A stretch of DNA of 64,000 nucleotides from Streptomyces peucetius. GTDB lineage: Bacteria > Actinomycetota > Actinomycetes > Streptomycetales > Streptomycetaceae. Location of the stretch: contig NZ_CP107567.1 in the NCBI RefSeq assembly GCF_025854275.1, forward strand, positions 1,488,001 to 1,552,000. The letters are read 5' to 3'. Under the pieces are notes generated by a model. That model was not told where the DNA came from. It saw only the letters and a program-made list of their open reading frames with translations, and searched no databases. Positions 1-8,936 of this stretch are shown here, piece by piece (within the stretch, counting starts at the first letter, position 1; the number at the start of each line of letters is the position of its first letter). The position numbers and the translations under genes were made by a program.

Positions 1-34
1 ACTCGTTCTCCAGCCCGAAAATGCGGCGGTCCAT
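1..34 (-). CDS. pafA: PafA, Pup-protein ligase (5' end only)
   Basis: Only the first eleven codons lie in the window, read leftwards from an ATG at 34. They encode MDRRIFGLENE, which matches the conserved amino terminus of actinobacterial PafA (the family opens with a short basic stretch followed by a G-(I/L)-E-x-E motif that binds ATP/Mg). PafA ligates deamidated Pup to substrate lysines. The start lies only 9 bp beyond the stop of the MFS gene, and a GAGG ribosome-binding motif overlaps that gene's end, so the two may be co-transcribed. The call rests on a short peptide but is well supported by dop, pup, prcBA and arc just downstream. The rest of the gene lies outside the window. Confidence 0.8.
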   Translation of the reverse strand, partial: MDRRIFGLENE

Positions 35-43
35 GTCTGAACA

Positions 44-1327
44 TTACGCCTCAGGGCCTGAGCTGAAACCGGGTTGGGCAGCCCCGTTTCGATCATTTTC
101 CGATGAGTGGCCGCCGGCGTGCGGCCCGGAACCCGTGATGTCCTCGGTGCGGCCGGGAACCGCGAGCACCCGCTGAGTGGTCGTCAGAACCAGCAGCGCG
201 GCGATTCCTCCGGCCCCCGCGACGGCGAAACTCCACGCCGTACCGCCGATCTCGACCGCCGGGCCCGCTACGGCCGTGCCGACGGCGGCTCCGACACCGA
301 AGGTGGTCACCAGCCAGGAGAACGCCTCGGTGACCGTGCCGCGCGGCGCGTGCCGGTCCACGACGATGAACGCGCAGGCGATCGCCGGTGCCAGGAAGAC
401 GCCGGCGAGTGCCGACAGCGCCGTCATCGCCACCACACCGGGCGTGAGGACCAGGGGGAGGTAGCCGGCGGCCAGCAGCGCCACGATGATCCGCAGCCGC
501 CGCTCCGGAGCCCCGGCCCACTGGCGGGCCCCGTACGCGGTGCCGCCGATGAGGGCGCCGAGGCCGAGCGCGGCCATCAGCCAGCCGTACACGGACTCGC
601 GCCCGTGGTCGTCGGCATAGGCCACCCCCGCGACCGTGATCGAACCGAGGGCGAGACCGACGAAGAAGAACGCGCCGAGGAGCGCGAGCAGGCCCGACGA
701 GCGCAGCGCGCCCAGCCAGTGCGCCTCGCGCGGCGCGGAGCGCCAGGCGCGGGACGGCTCGGACAGTACGACCGACAGGGCGCCCACGACCCCTATGGCG
801 TTGATCACGAGCAGCGCGGCTGCGGGCGACCAGAGCGAGACGAGCAGCGTCACCAGCAGCGGTCCGACGGTGAACATGATCTCCTGGGCCACCGCGTCCA
901 TGGCGTAGGCCCGGTGCACCCGGTCCTCGCGCCCCAGCACACTGGGCCACAGGGCGCGCAGGCCGCCCTCGAGCGGCGGGGTGAACAGTCCGGCGACGGT
1001 CACGGCGGCGTACGCGACGACCAGCGATCCCGTGCCGGCCGCGGCGAGCAGGAACATGCCGAGTGCGGAGACGACGGCGGCCGGCAGCTGCACCCTCGGC
1101 TGCCCGTACAGGTCGACGGCCCGGCCCAGCAGCGGCTGGCCGACGGCGGTGGCCAGGCCGTACACGGCGGCGAGCGCTCCGGCGAGGGTGTAGCTGCCGC
1201 CCTCGGCGCGGGTGAAGAGCACGATGGCGATGTGGGCCGTCGCGTTGGGCAGCCGCCCGACGAGGGTGCCGGTGAGCAGCCGTGCGGCGTGCGGCGCCTT
1301 GAGGATGTCTGCGTACCCGGCGGCCAT
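44..1327 (-). CDS. MFS transporter, drug/sugar-efflux type
   Basis: The product is a 427-residue integral membrane protein with about twelve hydrophobic segments rich in Gly and Ala. It has an MFS-type motif A region near residues 65-80 (GQPLLGRAVDLYGQPR) after the second helix and a hydrophilic central loop near residues 190-205. The ATG at 1327 follows a purine-rich GGGAGAGGGGACG stretch. It is transcribed divergently from a LacI-type regulator, which suggests local control, and it sits directly upstream of pafA. The substrate cannot be read from the sequence; the actinobacterial relatives are annotated only as MFS transporters. The C-terminal tail after about residue 390 is polar and probably cytoplasmic. 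Confidence 0.8.
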   Translation of the reverse strand: MAAGYADILKAPHAARLLTGTLVGRLPNATAHIAIVLFTRAEGGSYTLAGALAAVYGLATAVGQPLLGRAVDLYGQPRVQLPAAVVSALGMFLLAAAGTGSLVVAYAAVTVAGLFTPPLEGGLRALWPSVLGREDRVHRAYAMDAVAQEIMFTVGPLLVTLLVSLWSPAAALLVINAIGVVGALSVVLSEPSRAWRSAPREAHWLGALRSSGLLALLGAFFFVGLALGSITVAGVAYADDHGRESVYGWLMAALGLGALIGGTAYGARQWAGAPERRLRIIVALLAAGYLPLVLTPGVVAMTALSALAGVFLAPAIACAFIVVDRHAPRGTVTEAFSWLVTTFGVGAAVGTAVAGPAVEIGGTAWSFAVAGAGGIAALLVLTTTQRVLAVPGRTEDITGSGPHAGGHSSENDRNGAAQPGFSSGPEA

Positions 1328-1376
1328 GCCGTCCCCTCTCCCCCGTCTCCCGGCTTCGGACTCCAGGGCGAAGTTT

Positions 1377-1403
1377 TACGTATAACGTGACGGCCCATAC
1401 GTA
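1377..1403. promoter_or_regulatory. Paired TACGTA palindromes, candidate LacI-family operator
   Basis: Two identical 6-bp palindromes TACGTA occur at 1377-1382 and 1398-1403, 21 bp apart (two helical turns), in the region shared by the divergent MFS and lacI genes. The location fits an autoregulatory operator. Assignment to this regulator is inference. Confidence 0.4.
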
Positions 1404-1485
1404 CCATGTCGACAGCCCGCGGGTCCACAGCGCCGCCGCCCCGGGCTCCCGTGACACCCCGACGGGCGGCCGAGGACGGGAGCAG

Positions 1486-2535
1486 ATGGCACACCGGGCC
1501 CAGCAGGACCGTCCCCCCGCCGCCGGAGCGGACACCAACCGCCCCACCAGCAGGGACGTCGCCCGCGCCGCCGGCGTCTCCCAGGCCACCGTCTCCCTCG
1601 TGCTCGGCGACAAGTGGCGGGGCCGGGTCTCGGAGCGGACCGCCGCCGTGGTCCGCGACGCGGCCCGGGAACTGGGCTACCGGCCCAATCTCGCCGCCCG
1701 CAGCCTCCGCCTCGGCCGCACCAGGACCGCGCTCCTCGTCGTCCCGGCCCTCACCAACGACTTCTTCGCCCGCGTCTACACGGGAGCAGCCGCCGTCGCC
1801 GCACAGCACGGCTTCGGCGTCGTCCTCTATCCCTCCCCGGAGGGCGTCGGCCCCGCCAGGGACCCCTTCGCCTCCGCCCGCGCCGCCCTGGACGGCGTAA
1901 TCGCCTCCTCGATGGCCGCCCAGGCCCTCACCGCCATCCGTGGCACCGACCTGCCTCTGGTCATGCTCGACAGCGACCCGGCGGACACCGGCGCCGCCGC
2001 CCACGTCAACCTCGACATCGCCGACGGCATGCGCCAGGTCGCCGATCATCTGCTCGCGCTCGGCCACCGGCGGATCGTGCACCTGGCCTCTGCCGTCGCC
2101 TCCTGGACCTTCGACGTACGCGCCCGCGCGCTGCGCACCGCGACGGACGGGGTCACCGGTACGCAGCTGCGCACCGTCACCGCTCCGCTCGACGTGGACA
2201 GCGGCCGGGAGGCCGCCGTGCGGGCGCTGACCGCACCGGGGACCCGCCCCACGGCCATCGTCTGCGACGACGACATCCTCGCCGCCGGAGCCTGCAAGGC
2301 CGCCCGCCGGCTCGGTCTGCGCATCCCCGAGGACGTCACCGTCACCGGCTTCGACGACCTCGCCCTCGCCACCGCCGTCGAGCCGGAGCTCACCACCGTC
2401 CGGCTGCCTGCGGAACAGGTCGGCGAGCGCGGCATGACCGCGCTGCTCGACCTCCTCGACGACCGGCGCCCCGAGGAGGGCAGCCTGCCCGTCGAACTCG
2501 TCGTACGGGGCTCCTCGGCGCCGCCGCCGGCCTGA
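1486..2535 (+). CDS. LacI-family transcriptional regulator
   Basis: This 349-residue regulator has an N-terminal LacI helix-turn-helix (SRDVARAAGVSQATVSLVL, about residues 19-37) and hinge motif (GYRPNLAARSLRLGRT), followed by a periplasmic-binding-protein-like sensor domain ending in the usual DLALA..VEPELTTVRLP segment. An upstream GTG at 1387 is in frame, but the ATG at 1486 is preceded by GGGAG and leaves a normal-length N terminus, so it is preferred. It is divergent from the MFS gene and convergent with prcA. It probably represses the neighbouring transporter; its ligand is unknown. A role in proteasome expression is possible only through read-through, which the terminator at 2549-2592 argues against. 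Confidence 0.85.
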   Translation: MAHRAQQDRPPAAGADTNRPTSRDVARAAGVSQATVSLVLGDKWRGRVSERTAAVVRDAARELGYRPNLAARSLRLGRTRTALLVVPALTNDFFARVYTGAAAVAAQHGFGVVLYPSPEGVGPARDPFASARAALDGVIASSMAAQALTAIRGTDLPLVMLDSDPADTGAAAHVNLDIADGMRQVADHLLALGHRRIVHLASAVASWTFDVRARALRTATDGVTGTQLRTVTAPLDVDSGREAAVRALTAPGTRPTAIVCDDDILAAGACKAARRLGLRIPEDVTVTGFDDLALATAVEPELTTVRLPAEQVGERGMTALLDLLDDRRPEEGSLPVELVVRGSSAPPPA

Positions 2536-2548
2536 CCGCCGGCCGGAC

Positions 2549-2592
2549 ACGGCTGCGCCCCGGGCCGCACGGGCGGTCCGGGGCGCAGCCGT
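2549..2592. terminator. Bidirectional terminator, lacI / prcA
   Basis: A perfect 15-bp stem (ACGGCTGCGCCCCGG at 2549-2563, complement at 2578-2592) with a 14-nt loop lies in the 69-bp gap between the convergent lacI and prcA genes. Confidence 0.8.
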
Positions 2593-2604
2593 CGATCAGC
2601 CGGG

Positions 2605-3438
2605 CTACTCCGGTTTCTCCGGGCTGTCCGGGGTGCTGGTTCCAGGGGTGCTGGTTCCCGGGGTGCCGGTCCCCGGGGTGCCACCGGCCTCGTCGGTCTC
2701 CTCGTCGGACGGCGCGTCCGTGGGCGTGGAGGCAGCGCCGTCGGCCTCCAGCAGCCGAGCCAGCTGCCGCCCCACGATCCGCTTGAACTTCCGCTGCTGG
2801 GGCCGCGTACGGTCCAGCACCGCGACCTCCAGGCGCTCTGCCGGGATCTCACGGTCGCTGCCGTTCGACTGGCTGGAAAGCGCCTGCACGGCCAGCTTCA
2901 GCGCCTCCGCCAGCGACATGCCGTCGCGGTGACGCTGGTCGAGGAAGCCGCTGATCTGCTCCGAGTTGCCGCCGACCGCGACCGAGCCGTGCTCGTCCAC
3001 GATCGAACCGTCGTGCGGCAGCCGGTAGATCTGGTCGCCCTCCGGGGAGACGCCGACCTCGGCGACCACCAGCTCCACCTCGTACGGCTTCTCACCGGCG
3101 CTGGAGAAGATCGTGCCCAGGGTCTGCGCGTACACGTTCGCCAGGCCGCGGGCCGTCACATCGTCGCGGTCGTAGGTGTAGCCGCGCAGGTCCGCGTAGC
3201 GCACGCCGCCGATGCGGAGGTTCTCGTACTCGTTGTACTTACCGGCGGCGGCGAAGCCGATCCGGTCGTAGATCTCGCTGAACTTGTGCAGGGCACGGGA
3301 CGGGTTCTCGCCGACGAAGACGATGCCGTCGGCGTACTGCAGCACGACCAGGCTGCGGCCGCGGGCGATGCCCTTGCGGGCGTACTCCGCCCGGTCGGCC
3401 ATGGCCTGCTGGGGTGAGACATAGAACGGCGTCGACAC
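2605..3438 (-). CDS. prcA: 20S proteasome alpha subunit
   Basis: PrcA forms the outer rings of the 20S core particle and gates substrate entry. The 277-residue protein opens with the alpha-type segment [28 protein letters not shown], typical of actinobacterial PrcA, and shows the alpha-subunit fold ([34 protein letters not shown]). It lacks the processed catalytic threonine, as expected. After about residue 230 the tail is disordered and carries short GTPGTSTP repeats, a feature of streptomycete PrcA. A GTG start at 3438 follows GAAAGGGA. It lies 50 bp downstream of prcB in the same operon, and the C terminus faces the terminator shared with lacI. Confidence 0.97.
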   Translation of the reverse strand: MSTPFYVSPQQAMADRAEYARKGIARGRSLVVLQYADGIVFVGENPSRALHKFSEIYDRIGFAAAGKYNEYENLRIGGVRYADLRGYTYDRDDVTARGLANVYAQTLGTIFSSAGEKPYEVELVVAEVGVSPEGDQIYRLPHDGSIVDEHGSVAVGGNSEQISGFLDQRHRDGMSLAEALKLAVQALSSQSNGSDREIPAERLEVAVLDRTRPQQRKFKRIVGRQLARLLEADGAASTPTDAPSDEETDEAGGTPGTGTPGTSTPGTSTPDSPEKPE

Positions 3439-3488
3439 CGGCTATCCGTCCCTTTCTGTCTGAGGCGAGTACATCAGAGCCGTCACCG

Positions 3489-4334
3489 TCACAGGAGCGC
3501 GGCGCGCGGACCGTCGGGCTGGGTGAGGCGGCCCTCGAGGATCGAACGCGCGATCTCGGAGGTCTCCGCCTCGGTGAGCCGGCGGAAGCCCTCGTCCGTG
3601 ATGACGGTGACGATCGGATAGATGCGCCGGGCCACGTCCGGCCCGCCGGTTGCCGAGTCGTCGTCCGCCGCGTCGTACAGCGCCTGGATCACCAGCGTGG
3701 TGGCCTGCTGCTCGGTGAGGTCCTCGTGGTAGAGCTTCTTCATCGCCCCGCGCGCGAAGATCGAGCCCGAGCCGGTCGCCGCGAACCCGTGCTCCTCCGA
3801 GCGGCCGCCCGTCACGTCGTACGAGAAGATGCGGCCCTTCTCGCGGTCGATGTCGTAGCCGGCGAAGAGCGGGACGACGGCGAGCCCCTGCATCGCCATG
3901 CCGAGGTTGCTGCGGATCATCGTGGAGAGGCGGTTCGCCTTGCCCTCCAGGGAGAGCTGGACGCCCTCGACCTTCTCGAAGTGCTCCAGCTCCAGCTGGA
4001 ACAGCTTGACCATCTCCACCGCCAGGCCCGCGGTGCCCGCGATGCCCACCGCCGAGTACTCGTCGGCCGGGAAGACCTTCTCGATGTCGCGCTGGGCGAT
4101 CATGTTCCCCATCGTCGCCCGCCGGTCACCGGCGAGCACCACACCACCCGGGAACGTGGTGGCGACGATCGTCGTCCCGTGCGGCGCCTCGATGGCCCCC
4201 TGCAGCGGCGGCAGGACACGCTTGCCGGGCAGCAGGTCGGGTGAGTGGTCGCCCAGGAAGTCCATGAACGACGAGGACCCGGGCGTCAGGAAGGCTGCCG
4301 GCAGACGCCCGGTGCTACGAGGGTTGGCTTCCAC
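3489..4334 (-). CDS. prcB: 20S proteasome beta subunit (catalytic)
   Basis: PrcB forms the proteolytic inner rings. The GTG at 4334, 6 nt after GGAAGGAA, gives a 281-residue precursor starting [10 protein letters not shown]; longer ORF starts upstream lack support. The propeptide of 53 residues ends at the [10 protein letters not shown] processing site, so the nucleophile is Thr54. The usual Asp and Lys partners follow in the [12 protein letters not shown] segment. The body has the beta-type motifs [15 protein letters not shown] and [15 protein letters not shown]. Precursor and propeptide lengths match what I recall for the characterised Streptomyces enzyme. In many related loci an additional small gene lies between pup and prcB; here there are only 146 bp holding a large hairpin. 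Confidence 0.97.
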   Translation of the reverse strand: MEANPRSTGRLPAAFLTPGSSSFMDFLGDHSPDLLPGKRVLPPLQGAIEAPHGTTIVATTFPGGVVLAGDRRATMGNMIAQRDIEKVFPADEYSAVGIAGTAGLAVEMVKLFQLELEHFEKVEGVQLSLEGKANRLSTMIRSNLGMAMQGLAVVPLFAGYDIDREKGRIFSYDVTGGRSEEHGFAATGSGSIFARGAMKKLYHEDLTEQQATTLVIQALYDAADDDSATGGPDVARRIYPIVTVITDEGFRRLTEAETSEIARSILEGRLTQPDGPRAALL

Positions 4335-4431
4335 GCGTTTCCTTCCGGATTGACGGCGGCCCGCCGCATCACGCGCGGGCCGATCTTTCGAGCTGTGCAC
4401 GGACCTTACCCGCGCCGTCGCCGGTCATCCG

Positions 4432-4468
4432 CCCCGGTGCCCCCGGCTTTCGCCGGACGGCACCGGGG
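4432..4468. terminator. Nested hairpin between pup and prcB
   Basis: A perfect 10-bp outer stem CCCCGGTGCC/GGCACCGGGG (4432-4441 and 4459-4468) encloses a second perfect stem CCGGC-tttc-GCCGG (4443-4456). Read on the minus strand it lies just after the pup stop and before the prcB start. It could terminate or attenuate transcription, or stabilise the pup mRNA 3' end. No long U-tract follows. Confidence 0.55.
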
Positions 4469-4480
4469 GGACGACCAGGG

Positions 4481-4699
4481 CTACTGACCGCCCTTCTGGA
4501 CGAAGGATCGGACGAAGTCCTCGGCGTTCTCCTCGAGCACGTCGTCGATCTCGTCGAGAACCGAGTCGACGTCGTCCGAGAGCTTCTCCTGCCGCTCCTT
4601 GAGGTCTTCCGCGGCCTGCGCGTCCTGCGCCTGCTCCTCGACTTCCTCGGTGGAGCGCGTCGCCTTCTGCTGTCCGCCGCCGGTGTCCTTGGTCGCCAT
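4481..4699 (-). CDS. pup: Prokaryotic ubiquitin-like protein Pup
   Basis: Pup is the 72-residue protein tag that marks proteins for the 20S proteasome. The sequence is hydrophilic and acidic, with the coiled-coil-forming region EDLKERQEKLSDDVDSVLDE (binds the Arc/Mpa coiled coil) and the invariant C terminus FVQKGGQ. The final residue is Gln, so Dop must deamidate it to Glu before PafA ligation. The ATG at 4699 follows GGTGAGG and gives the standard start MATKDTGGG; an in-frame start three codons upstream is less likely. It lies 120 bp downstream of dop. Confidence 0.97.
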   Translation of the reverse strand: MATKDTGGGQQKATRSTEEVEEQAQDAQAAEDLKERQEKLSDDVDSVLDEIDDVLEENAEDFVRSFVQKGGQ

Positions 4700-4819
4700 G
4701 CACCTCACCCCGCTCGGTTCGACGTATCTGATCAGACCCTACTCGCGGGGTCCGACATCGGCCCCGCACTTCCTCCAACGTCCGGGGCCCACCTTCATGA
4801 TTCCCGGACGGAGGCCTTT

Positions 4820-6331
4820 TCAGCCCCCGGAGAGCACCCGGACCAGGTCTTCCGCATTGCGGCAGCGGTCCAGCAGCTCCTTGACGTGGTTCCGGGTGCC
4901 GCGCAGTGGCTCCAGCGTGGGGACCCGTTGCAGAGAGTCACGGCCGGGCAGGTCGAAGATGACGGAGTCCCAGGAGGCCGCGGCCACGTCGTCCGCGAAC
5001 TGCTCGAGGCAGCGGCCGCGGAAGTACGCCCTGGTGTCCTCCGGAGGCTTCGCCTCGGCCCGTTCCACCGCGCTCTCGACCAACAGGCGCTTCATCCTGC
5101 CGCGGGCCGCCAGACGGTTGTACAGGCCCTTGTCCGGGCGTACGTCCGCGTACTGGAGGTCCACCAGGTGCAGCCGGGCGGCGTCCCACTCCAGCTCGTC
5201 GCGCCGGCGGTAGCCCTCCATGAGCTCGCGCTTGGCGACCCAGTCCAGTTCCCCGGCGAGGCTCATCGGGTCGGTCTCGAGCCTGCCCAGGGTGTCCTCC
5301 CAGCGGTTCAGGACGTCCTTGGTCTGCTCGTCCGCGTCGGCGCCGAATCGCTCCTCGACATACTTGCGGGCGAGCTCGAAGTACTCCATCTGGAGTTGTA
5401 CGGCGGTGAGTGTGCGGCCGCTACGGAGGGTGATCAGCTGCTTGAGCCCCGGGTCGTGCGAGACCTGGTGCAGCGTCCGCACCGGCTGCTCGACGGCGAG
5501 GTCGACCGCGATGAAGCCGTCCTCGATCATCGAGAGCACCAGGGCCGTGGTGCCCAGCTTGAGGTACGTCGAGATCTCGGAGAGGTTCGCGTCGCCGATG
5601 ATCACATGGAGGCGGCGGTACTTCTCCGCGTCGGAGTGGGGCTCGTCCCGGGTGTTGATGATGGGGCGCTTGAGGGTCGTCTCGAGGCCGACCTCGACCT
5701 CGAAATAATCCGCGCGCTGGCTGAGCTGGAACCCGTGCTCGTGTCCGTCCTGACCGATTCCGACCCGTCCGGCGCCGGTGACGACCTGCCGGGAGACGAA
5801 GAACGGGGTGAGGTGGCGCACGATGTCCGAGAAGGGGGTCTCCCGCTTCATCAGGTAGTTCTCGTGCGTGCCGTAGGAGGCGCCCTTGTTGTCGGTGTTG
5901 TTCTTGTAGAGGTGGATCGGCTGGGCGCCGGGGAGCTGCGCGGCCCGCTCGGCCGCCTCTGCCATGATCCGCTCTCCCGCCTTGTCCCAGAGGACGGCGT
6001 CGAGCGGGTTCGTGACCTCGGGCGAGCTGTACTCGGGGTGGGCGTGGTCCACGTAGAGCCTGGCGCCGTTGGTGAGGATGACATTGGCCAGGCCGATGTC
6101 CTCGTCGGTGAGCTGGCTGGAGTCGGCGGCCTCGCGGGCGAGGTCGAAGCCGCGGGCGTCCCGCAGCGGGTTCTCCTCCTCGAAGTCCCAGCGGGCGCGG
6201 CGCGCCCGGTGCATCGCCGCCGCGTAGGCGTTGACGATCTGGGACGAGGTGAGCATGGCATTGGCGTTCGGGTGGCCGGGGACGGAGATCCCGTACTCCG
6301 TCTCGATGCCCATTACTCGCCGTACGGTCAT
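4820..6331 (-). CDS. dop: Dop, Pup deamidase/depupylase
   Basis: Dop converts the C-terminal Gln of Pup to Glu and also removes Pup from substrates. The 503-residue carboxylate-amine-ligase fold begins [20 protein letters not shown]. It contains the Dop-specific loop (residues about 50-80, [20 protein letters not shown]), which distinguishes it from PafA, and the catalytic aspartate at residue 95 in the [18 protein letters not shown] motif. The start ATG at 6331 follows a strong AAGGAGG. It lies between arc and pup on the same strand; a long hairpin separates it from arc. Confidence 0.96.
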   Translation of the reverse strand: MTVRRVMGIETEYGISVPGHPNANAMLTSSQIVNAYAAAMHRARRARWDFEEENPLRDARGFDLAREAADSSQLTDEDIGLANVILTNGARLYVDHAHPEYSSPEVTNPLDAVLWDKAGERIMAEAAERAAQLPGAQPIHLYKNNTDNKGASYGTHENYLMKRETPFSDIVRHLTPFFVSRQVVTGAGRVGIGQDGHEHGFQLSQRADYFEVEVGLETTLKRPIINTRDEPHSDAEKYRRLHVIIGDANLSEISTYLKLGTTALVLSMIEDGFIAVDLAVEQPVRTLHQVSHDPGLKQLITLRSGRTLTAVQLQMEYFELARKYVEERFGADADEQTKDVLNRWEDTLGRLETDPMSLAGELDWVAKRELMEGYRRRDELEWDAARLHLVDLQYADVRPDKGLYNRLAARGRMKRLLVESAVERAEAKPPEDTRAYFRGRCLEQFADDVAAASWDSVIFDLPGRDSLQRVPTLEPLRGTRNHVKELLDRCRNAEDLVRVLSGG

Positions 6332-6523
6332 GCGGCCCTCCTTGCCCGGCGGCGTTCCCCTCCGGGAACGGCGCTCAAGTACCGCGGGTGCTCCGGTGCG
6401 TGCGCGGTGCTCGTCCCCGCACCGCGCGACCCGGCGGTACGACAGAGCCTAAAACGCCGCTGCGTGGGTGGGGAGATCAATTTCGTCATTGCTCCGGTGT
6501 GGGTCGGACCTGTCCGGAAAGCA

Positions 6524-6583
6524 ACCGGCTGCGGATGCCCCGCCCCCTGCCGTAGGCGGGGGCCGGCGGCATCCGCAGCCGGT
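6524..6583 (-). terminator. Terminator after arc
   Basis: A perfect 16-bp stem, ACCGGCTGCGGATGCC at 6524-6539 with its complement at 6568-6583, encloses a second GCCCCC/GGGGGC stem. It lies seven bases past the arc stop on the minus strand and is followed by TTGCTTTCC. It should separate arc from dop-pup. Confidence 0.8.
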
Positions 6584-6589
6584 GTGCCT

Positions 6590-8356
6590 TTACAGGTACT
6601 GACCGGTGTTCGCCACCGTGTCGATGGACCGACCGGTGTCCGCGCCCTGCTTTCCGGTGACGAGCGTGCGGATGAAGACGATCCGCTCGCCCTTCTTGCC
6701 GGAGATACGGGCCCAGTCGTCCGGGTTGGTGGTGTTGGGCAGGTCCTCGTTCTCCTTGAACTCGTCCACGCAGGCCTGGAGGAGGTGGGAGACCCGGAGG
6801 CCCTTCTGGTTGTGGTCGAGGAAGGCCTTGATGGCCATCTTCTTGGCCCGGTCGACGATGTTCTGGATCATCGCGCCGGAGTTGAAGTCCTTGAAGTAGA
6901 GGACTTCCTTGTCGCCGTTGGCGTACGTGACCTCGAGGAAGCGGTTCTCCTCGGATTCCGCGTACATCTGTTCCACGACCGACTGGATCATGGCGTGGGC
7001 CGCGGCTTCCTTCGATCCGCTGTGTTCGCCGAGGTCGTCGGCGTGCAGCGGGAGCGAGGGGGTCAGGTACTTGGCGAAGATGTCCTTGGCGGCCTCCGCG
7101 TCCGGACGCTCGATCTTGATCTTGACGTCGAGCCGACCGGGCCGCAGGATCGCGGGGTCGATCATGTCCTCACGGTTCGAGGCGCCGATGACGATCACGT
7201 TCTCCAGGCCCTCGACACCGTCGATCTCGGCGAGCAGCTGCGGGACGATGGTGTTCTCCACGTCCGAGCTGACACCGGATCCGCGGGTGCGGAAGAGGGA
7301 CTCCATCTCGTCGAAGAAGACGATGACGGGGGTGCCCTCGCTCGCCTTCTCGCGGGCGCGCTGGAAGACCAGGCGGATGTGCCGCTCGGTCTCACCGACG
7401 TACTTGTTGAGGAGCTCGGGGCCCTTGATGTTGAGGAAGTAGCTCTTCCCGGCGGGCTGCCCGGTCACCTCGGCGACCTTCTTGGCAAGGGAGTTGGCGA
7501 CGGCCTTCGCGATCAGCGTCTTGCCGCATCCGGGCGGGCCGTAGAGCAGGATGCCCTTCGGCGGCCGCAGTTCGTGCTCCTTGAAGAGGTCGGGGTACAG
7601 ATACGGAAGCTCGACGGCGTCGCGGATCATCTCGATCTGGCCGCCGAGGCCGCCGATCTTGTTGTAGTCGACGTCGGGGACTTCCTCGAGGACGAGCTCC
7701 TCGACCTCGCTCTTGGGGATGACCTCGTACACGTACCCGGAGCGAGGATCGAGCAGCAGGGCGTCACCGGGGCGGATACTCATGTCCAGCAGCGGCTCGG
7801 CGAGCCGGACCACTCGCTCCTCGTCGGTGTGACCGATCACCAGGGCGCGCTCGCCGTCCTCGAGGATCTCCTTGAGGGTGACGATGTCCCCGGCGCGCTC
7901 GAACTCCATGGCCTCGACCACATTGAGCGCTTCGTTGAGCATGACTTCCTGGCCGCGCCGGAGCTCCTCGAGCTCGACGCTGGGGCTGACGTTCACCCGG
8001 AGCTTGCGGCCCCCGGTGAAGATGTCACAGGTGCCGTCCTCGTTGGCCTGCAGGAAGACACCGAAGCCGGCCGGCGGCTGGGCGAGCCGGTCGACCTCCT
8101 CCTTGAGGGCCACGATCTGGTCGCGGGCCTCACGGAGCGTGTTGGCGAGCCGCTCGTTCTGAGCGGACACGCCGGCCAGGTTTGTCTGCAGCTCGACGAT
8201 CCGCTCTTCGAGAATCCTCGTGTGTCGCGGAGAGTCGGCGAGCTTGCGGCGCAGGACGGCGATTTCCTGCTCGAGATAGGCGACCTGGCCGGCTGGGTCT
8301 TCAGACCCCCGCCCCGGCCGGATGCCGCGGTTGATGTCGTCGTCGTGGGCTGCCAC
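6590..8356 (-). CDS. arc: Proteasomal AAA ATPase Arc (Mpa)
   Basis: Arc is the hexameric unfoldase that captures pupylated proteins and feeds them to the 20S core. The 588-residue protein has an N-terminal coiled coil (about residues 20-90) that binds Pup, two OB-fold domains, and one AAA module with Walker A GPPGCGKT and Walker [11 protein letters not shown], followed by the arginine-finger region [15 protein letters not shown]. It ends in QYL, with the penultimate Tyr that docks ATPases into the alpha ring. An in-frame TTG at 8374 exists, but GTG at 8356 is preceded by GGAGGAGGTGAG and gives the usual start VAAHDDD. It is divergent from a ferredoxin gene. Confidence 0.97.
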   Translation of the reverse strand: MAAHDDDINRGIRPGRGSEDPAGQVAYLEQEIAVLRRKLADSPRHTRILEERIVELQTNLAGVSAQNERLANTLREARDQIVALKEEVDRLAQPPAGFGVFLQANEDGTCDIFTGGRKLRVNVSPSVELEELRRGQEVMLNEALNVVEAMEFERAGDIVTLKEILEDGERALVIGHTDEERVVRLAEPLLDMSIRPGDALLLDPRSGYVYEVIPKSEVEELVLEEVPDVDYNKIGGLGGQIEMIRDAVELPYLYPDLFKEHELRPPKGILLYGPPGCGKTLIAKAVANSLAKKVAEVTGQPAGKSYFLNIKGPELLNKYVGETERHIRLVFQRAREKASEGTPVIVFFDEMESLFRTRGSGVSSDVENTIVPQLLAEIDGVEGLENVIVIGASNREDMIDPAILRPGRLDVKIKIERPDAEAAKDIFAKYLTPSLPLHADDLGEHSGSKEAAAHAMIQSVVEQMYAESEENRFLEVTYANGDKEVLYFKDFNSGAMIQNIVDRAKKMAIKAFLDHNQKGLRVSHLLQACVDEFKENEDLPNTTNPDDWARISGKKGERIVFIRTLVTGKQGADTGRSIDTVANTGQYL

Positions 8357-8491
8357 GGTCCTCACCTCCTCCAAGGGGAGCTGGACGCTTCCTGACCCTA
8401 CCTGTGTGGGTGGTGATTGAAACCCCTAGATCACAAAGACGGAAGGGGTGTGTCCGATCTTCACCCTTGCGCTCTTACTCCTGCGAGGGGA

Positions 8492-8511
8492 ATACCCACC
8501 GGATACCCACC
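8492..8511. promoter_or_regulatory. Direct repeat ATACCCACC x2 in arc/ferredoxin divergent region
   Basis: Two identical 9-mers ATACCCACC (8492-8500 and 8503-8511) repeat with an 11-bp period, about one helical turn, inside the 264-bp region shared by arc and the ferredoxin gene. This is a plausible protein-binding site with unknown partner; nothing else definite is visible in that gap. Confidence 0.3.
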
Positions 8512-8620
8512 CAGCAACATCGGGAAGCGGGCGGTTGTATCGTCGAAGCGTTCAACACCCGTCAGGGGTGGCACGACTTGCTTCACAGAGCTACACCCGA
8601 CGAAGGAAACGGCAGGAGAT

Positions 8621-8932
8621 ATGACCGTGCAGCACGAGGTTCCCACCGACGGCGCCGCAGAGGCGCTCGAGGTCTGGATCGACCAGGACCTGTGCACCGG
8701 GGACGGAATCTGCGCGCAGTACGCCCCCGAGGTCTTCGAGCTCGACATCGACGGACTGGCGTACGTGAAGTCGGGTGAGGACGAACTGCTCCAGGACGCG
8801 GGCGCCACAACCCCGGTGCCGCTGCCCCTGCTGAACGACGTCGTGGACTCCGCGAAGGAGTGTCCGGGCGACTGCATCCACGTCCGACGGGTTTCGGACA
8901 AGGTGGAGGTCTACGGGCCCGACGCGAAGTGA
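8621..8932 (+). CDS. Small [3Fe-4S]-type ferredoxin
   Basis: This 103-residue electron carrier has cluster ligands Cys25 and Cys31 (C-TGDGI-C) and Cys81 followed by Pro (ECPGDC), the C-x5-C...C-P pattern of [3Fe-4S] ferredoxins that serve actinobacterial P450s; an additional Cys85 is present. The ATG at 8621 sits directly after GGCAGGAGAT. Earlier in-frame starts in the long upstream reading frame have no ribosome-binding site. No P450 or ferredoxin reductase gene is adjacent, so the redox partner is unknown. Its stop is 4 bp from the stop of the convergent downstream gene. Confidence 0.9.
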   Translation: MTVQHEVPTDGAAEALEVWIDQDLCTGDGICAQYAPEVFELDIDGLAYVKSGEDELLQDAGATTPVPLPLLNDVVDSAKECPGDCIHVRRVSDKVEVYGPDAK

Positions 8933-8936
8933 CGGA

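Noticed and set aside
1387..1485. Upstream GTG start of the LacI gene
   Set aside because: It would place the coding region on the TACGTA operator candidates and add 33 residues without counterpart; ATG 1486 has a better ribosome-binding site.
4335..4400. 22-residue N-terminal extension of PrcB
   Set aside because: GTG 4334 has a strong Shine-Dalgarno and gives the usual 53-residue propeptide.
4886..8395. 1169-codon open frame on the plus strand across dop and arc
   Set aside because: Mirror frame caused by high third-position GC. The translation lacks domains and is Val/Leu/Gly-repetitive, while the minus-strand genes are recognised families.
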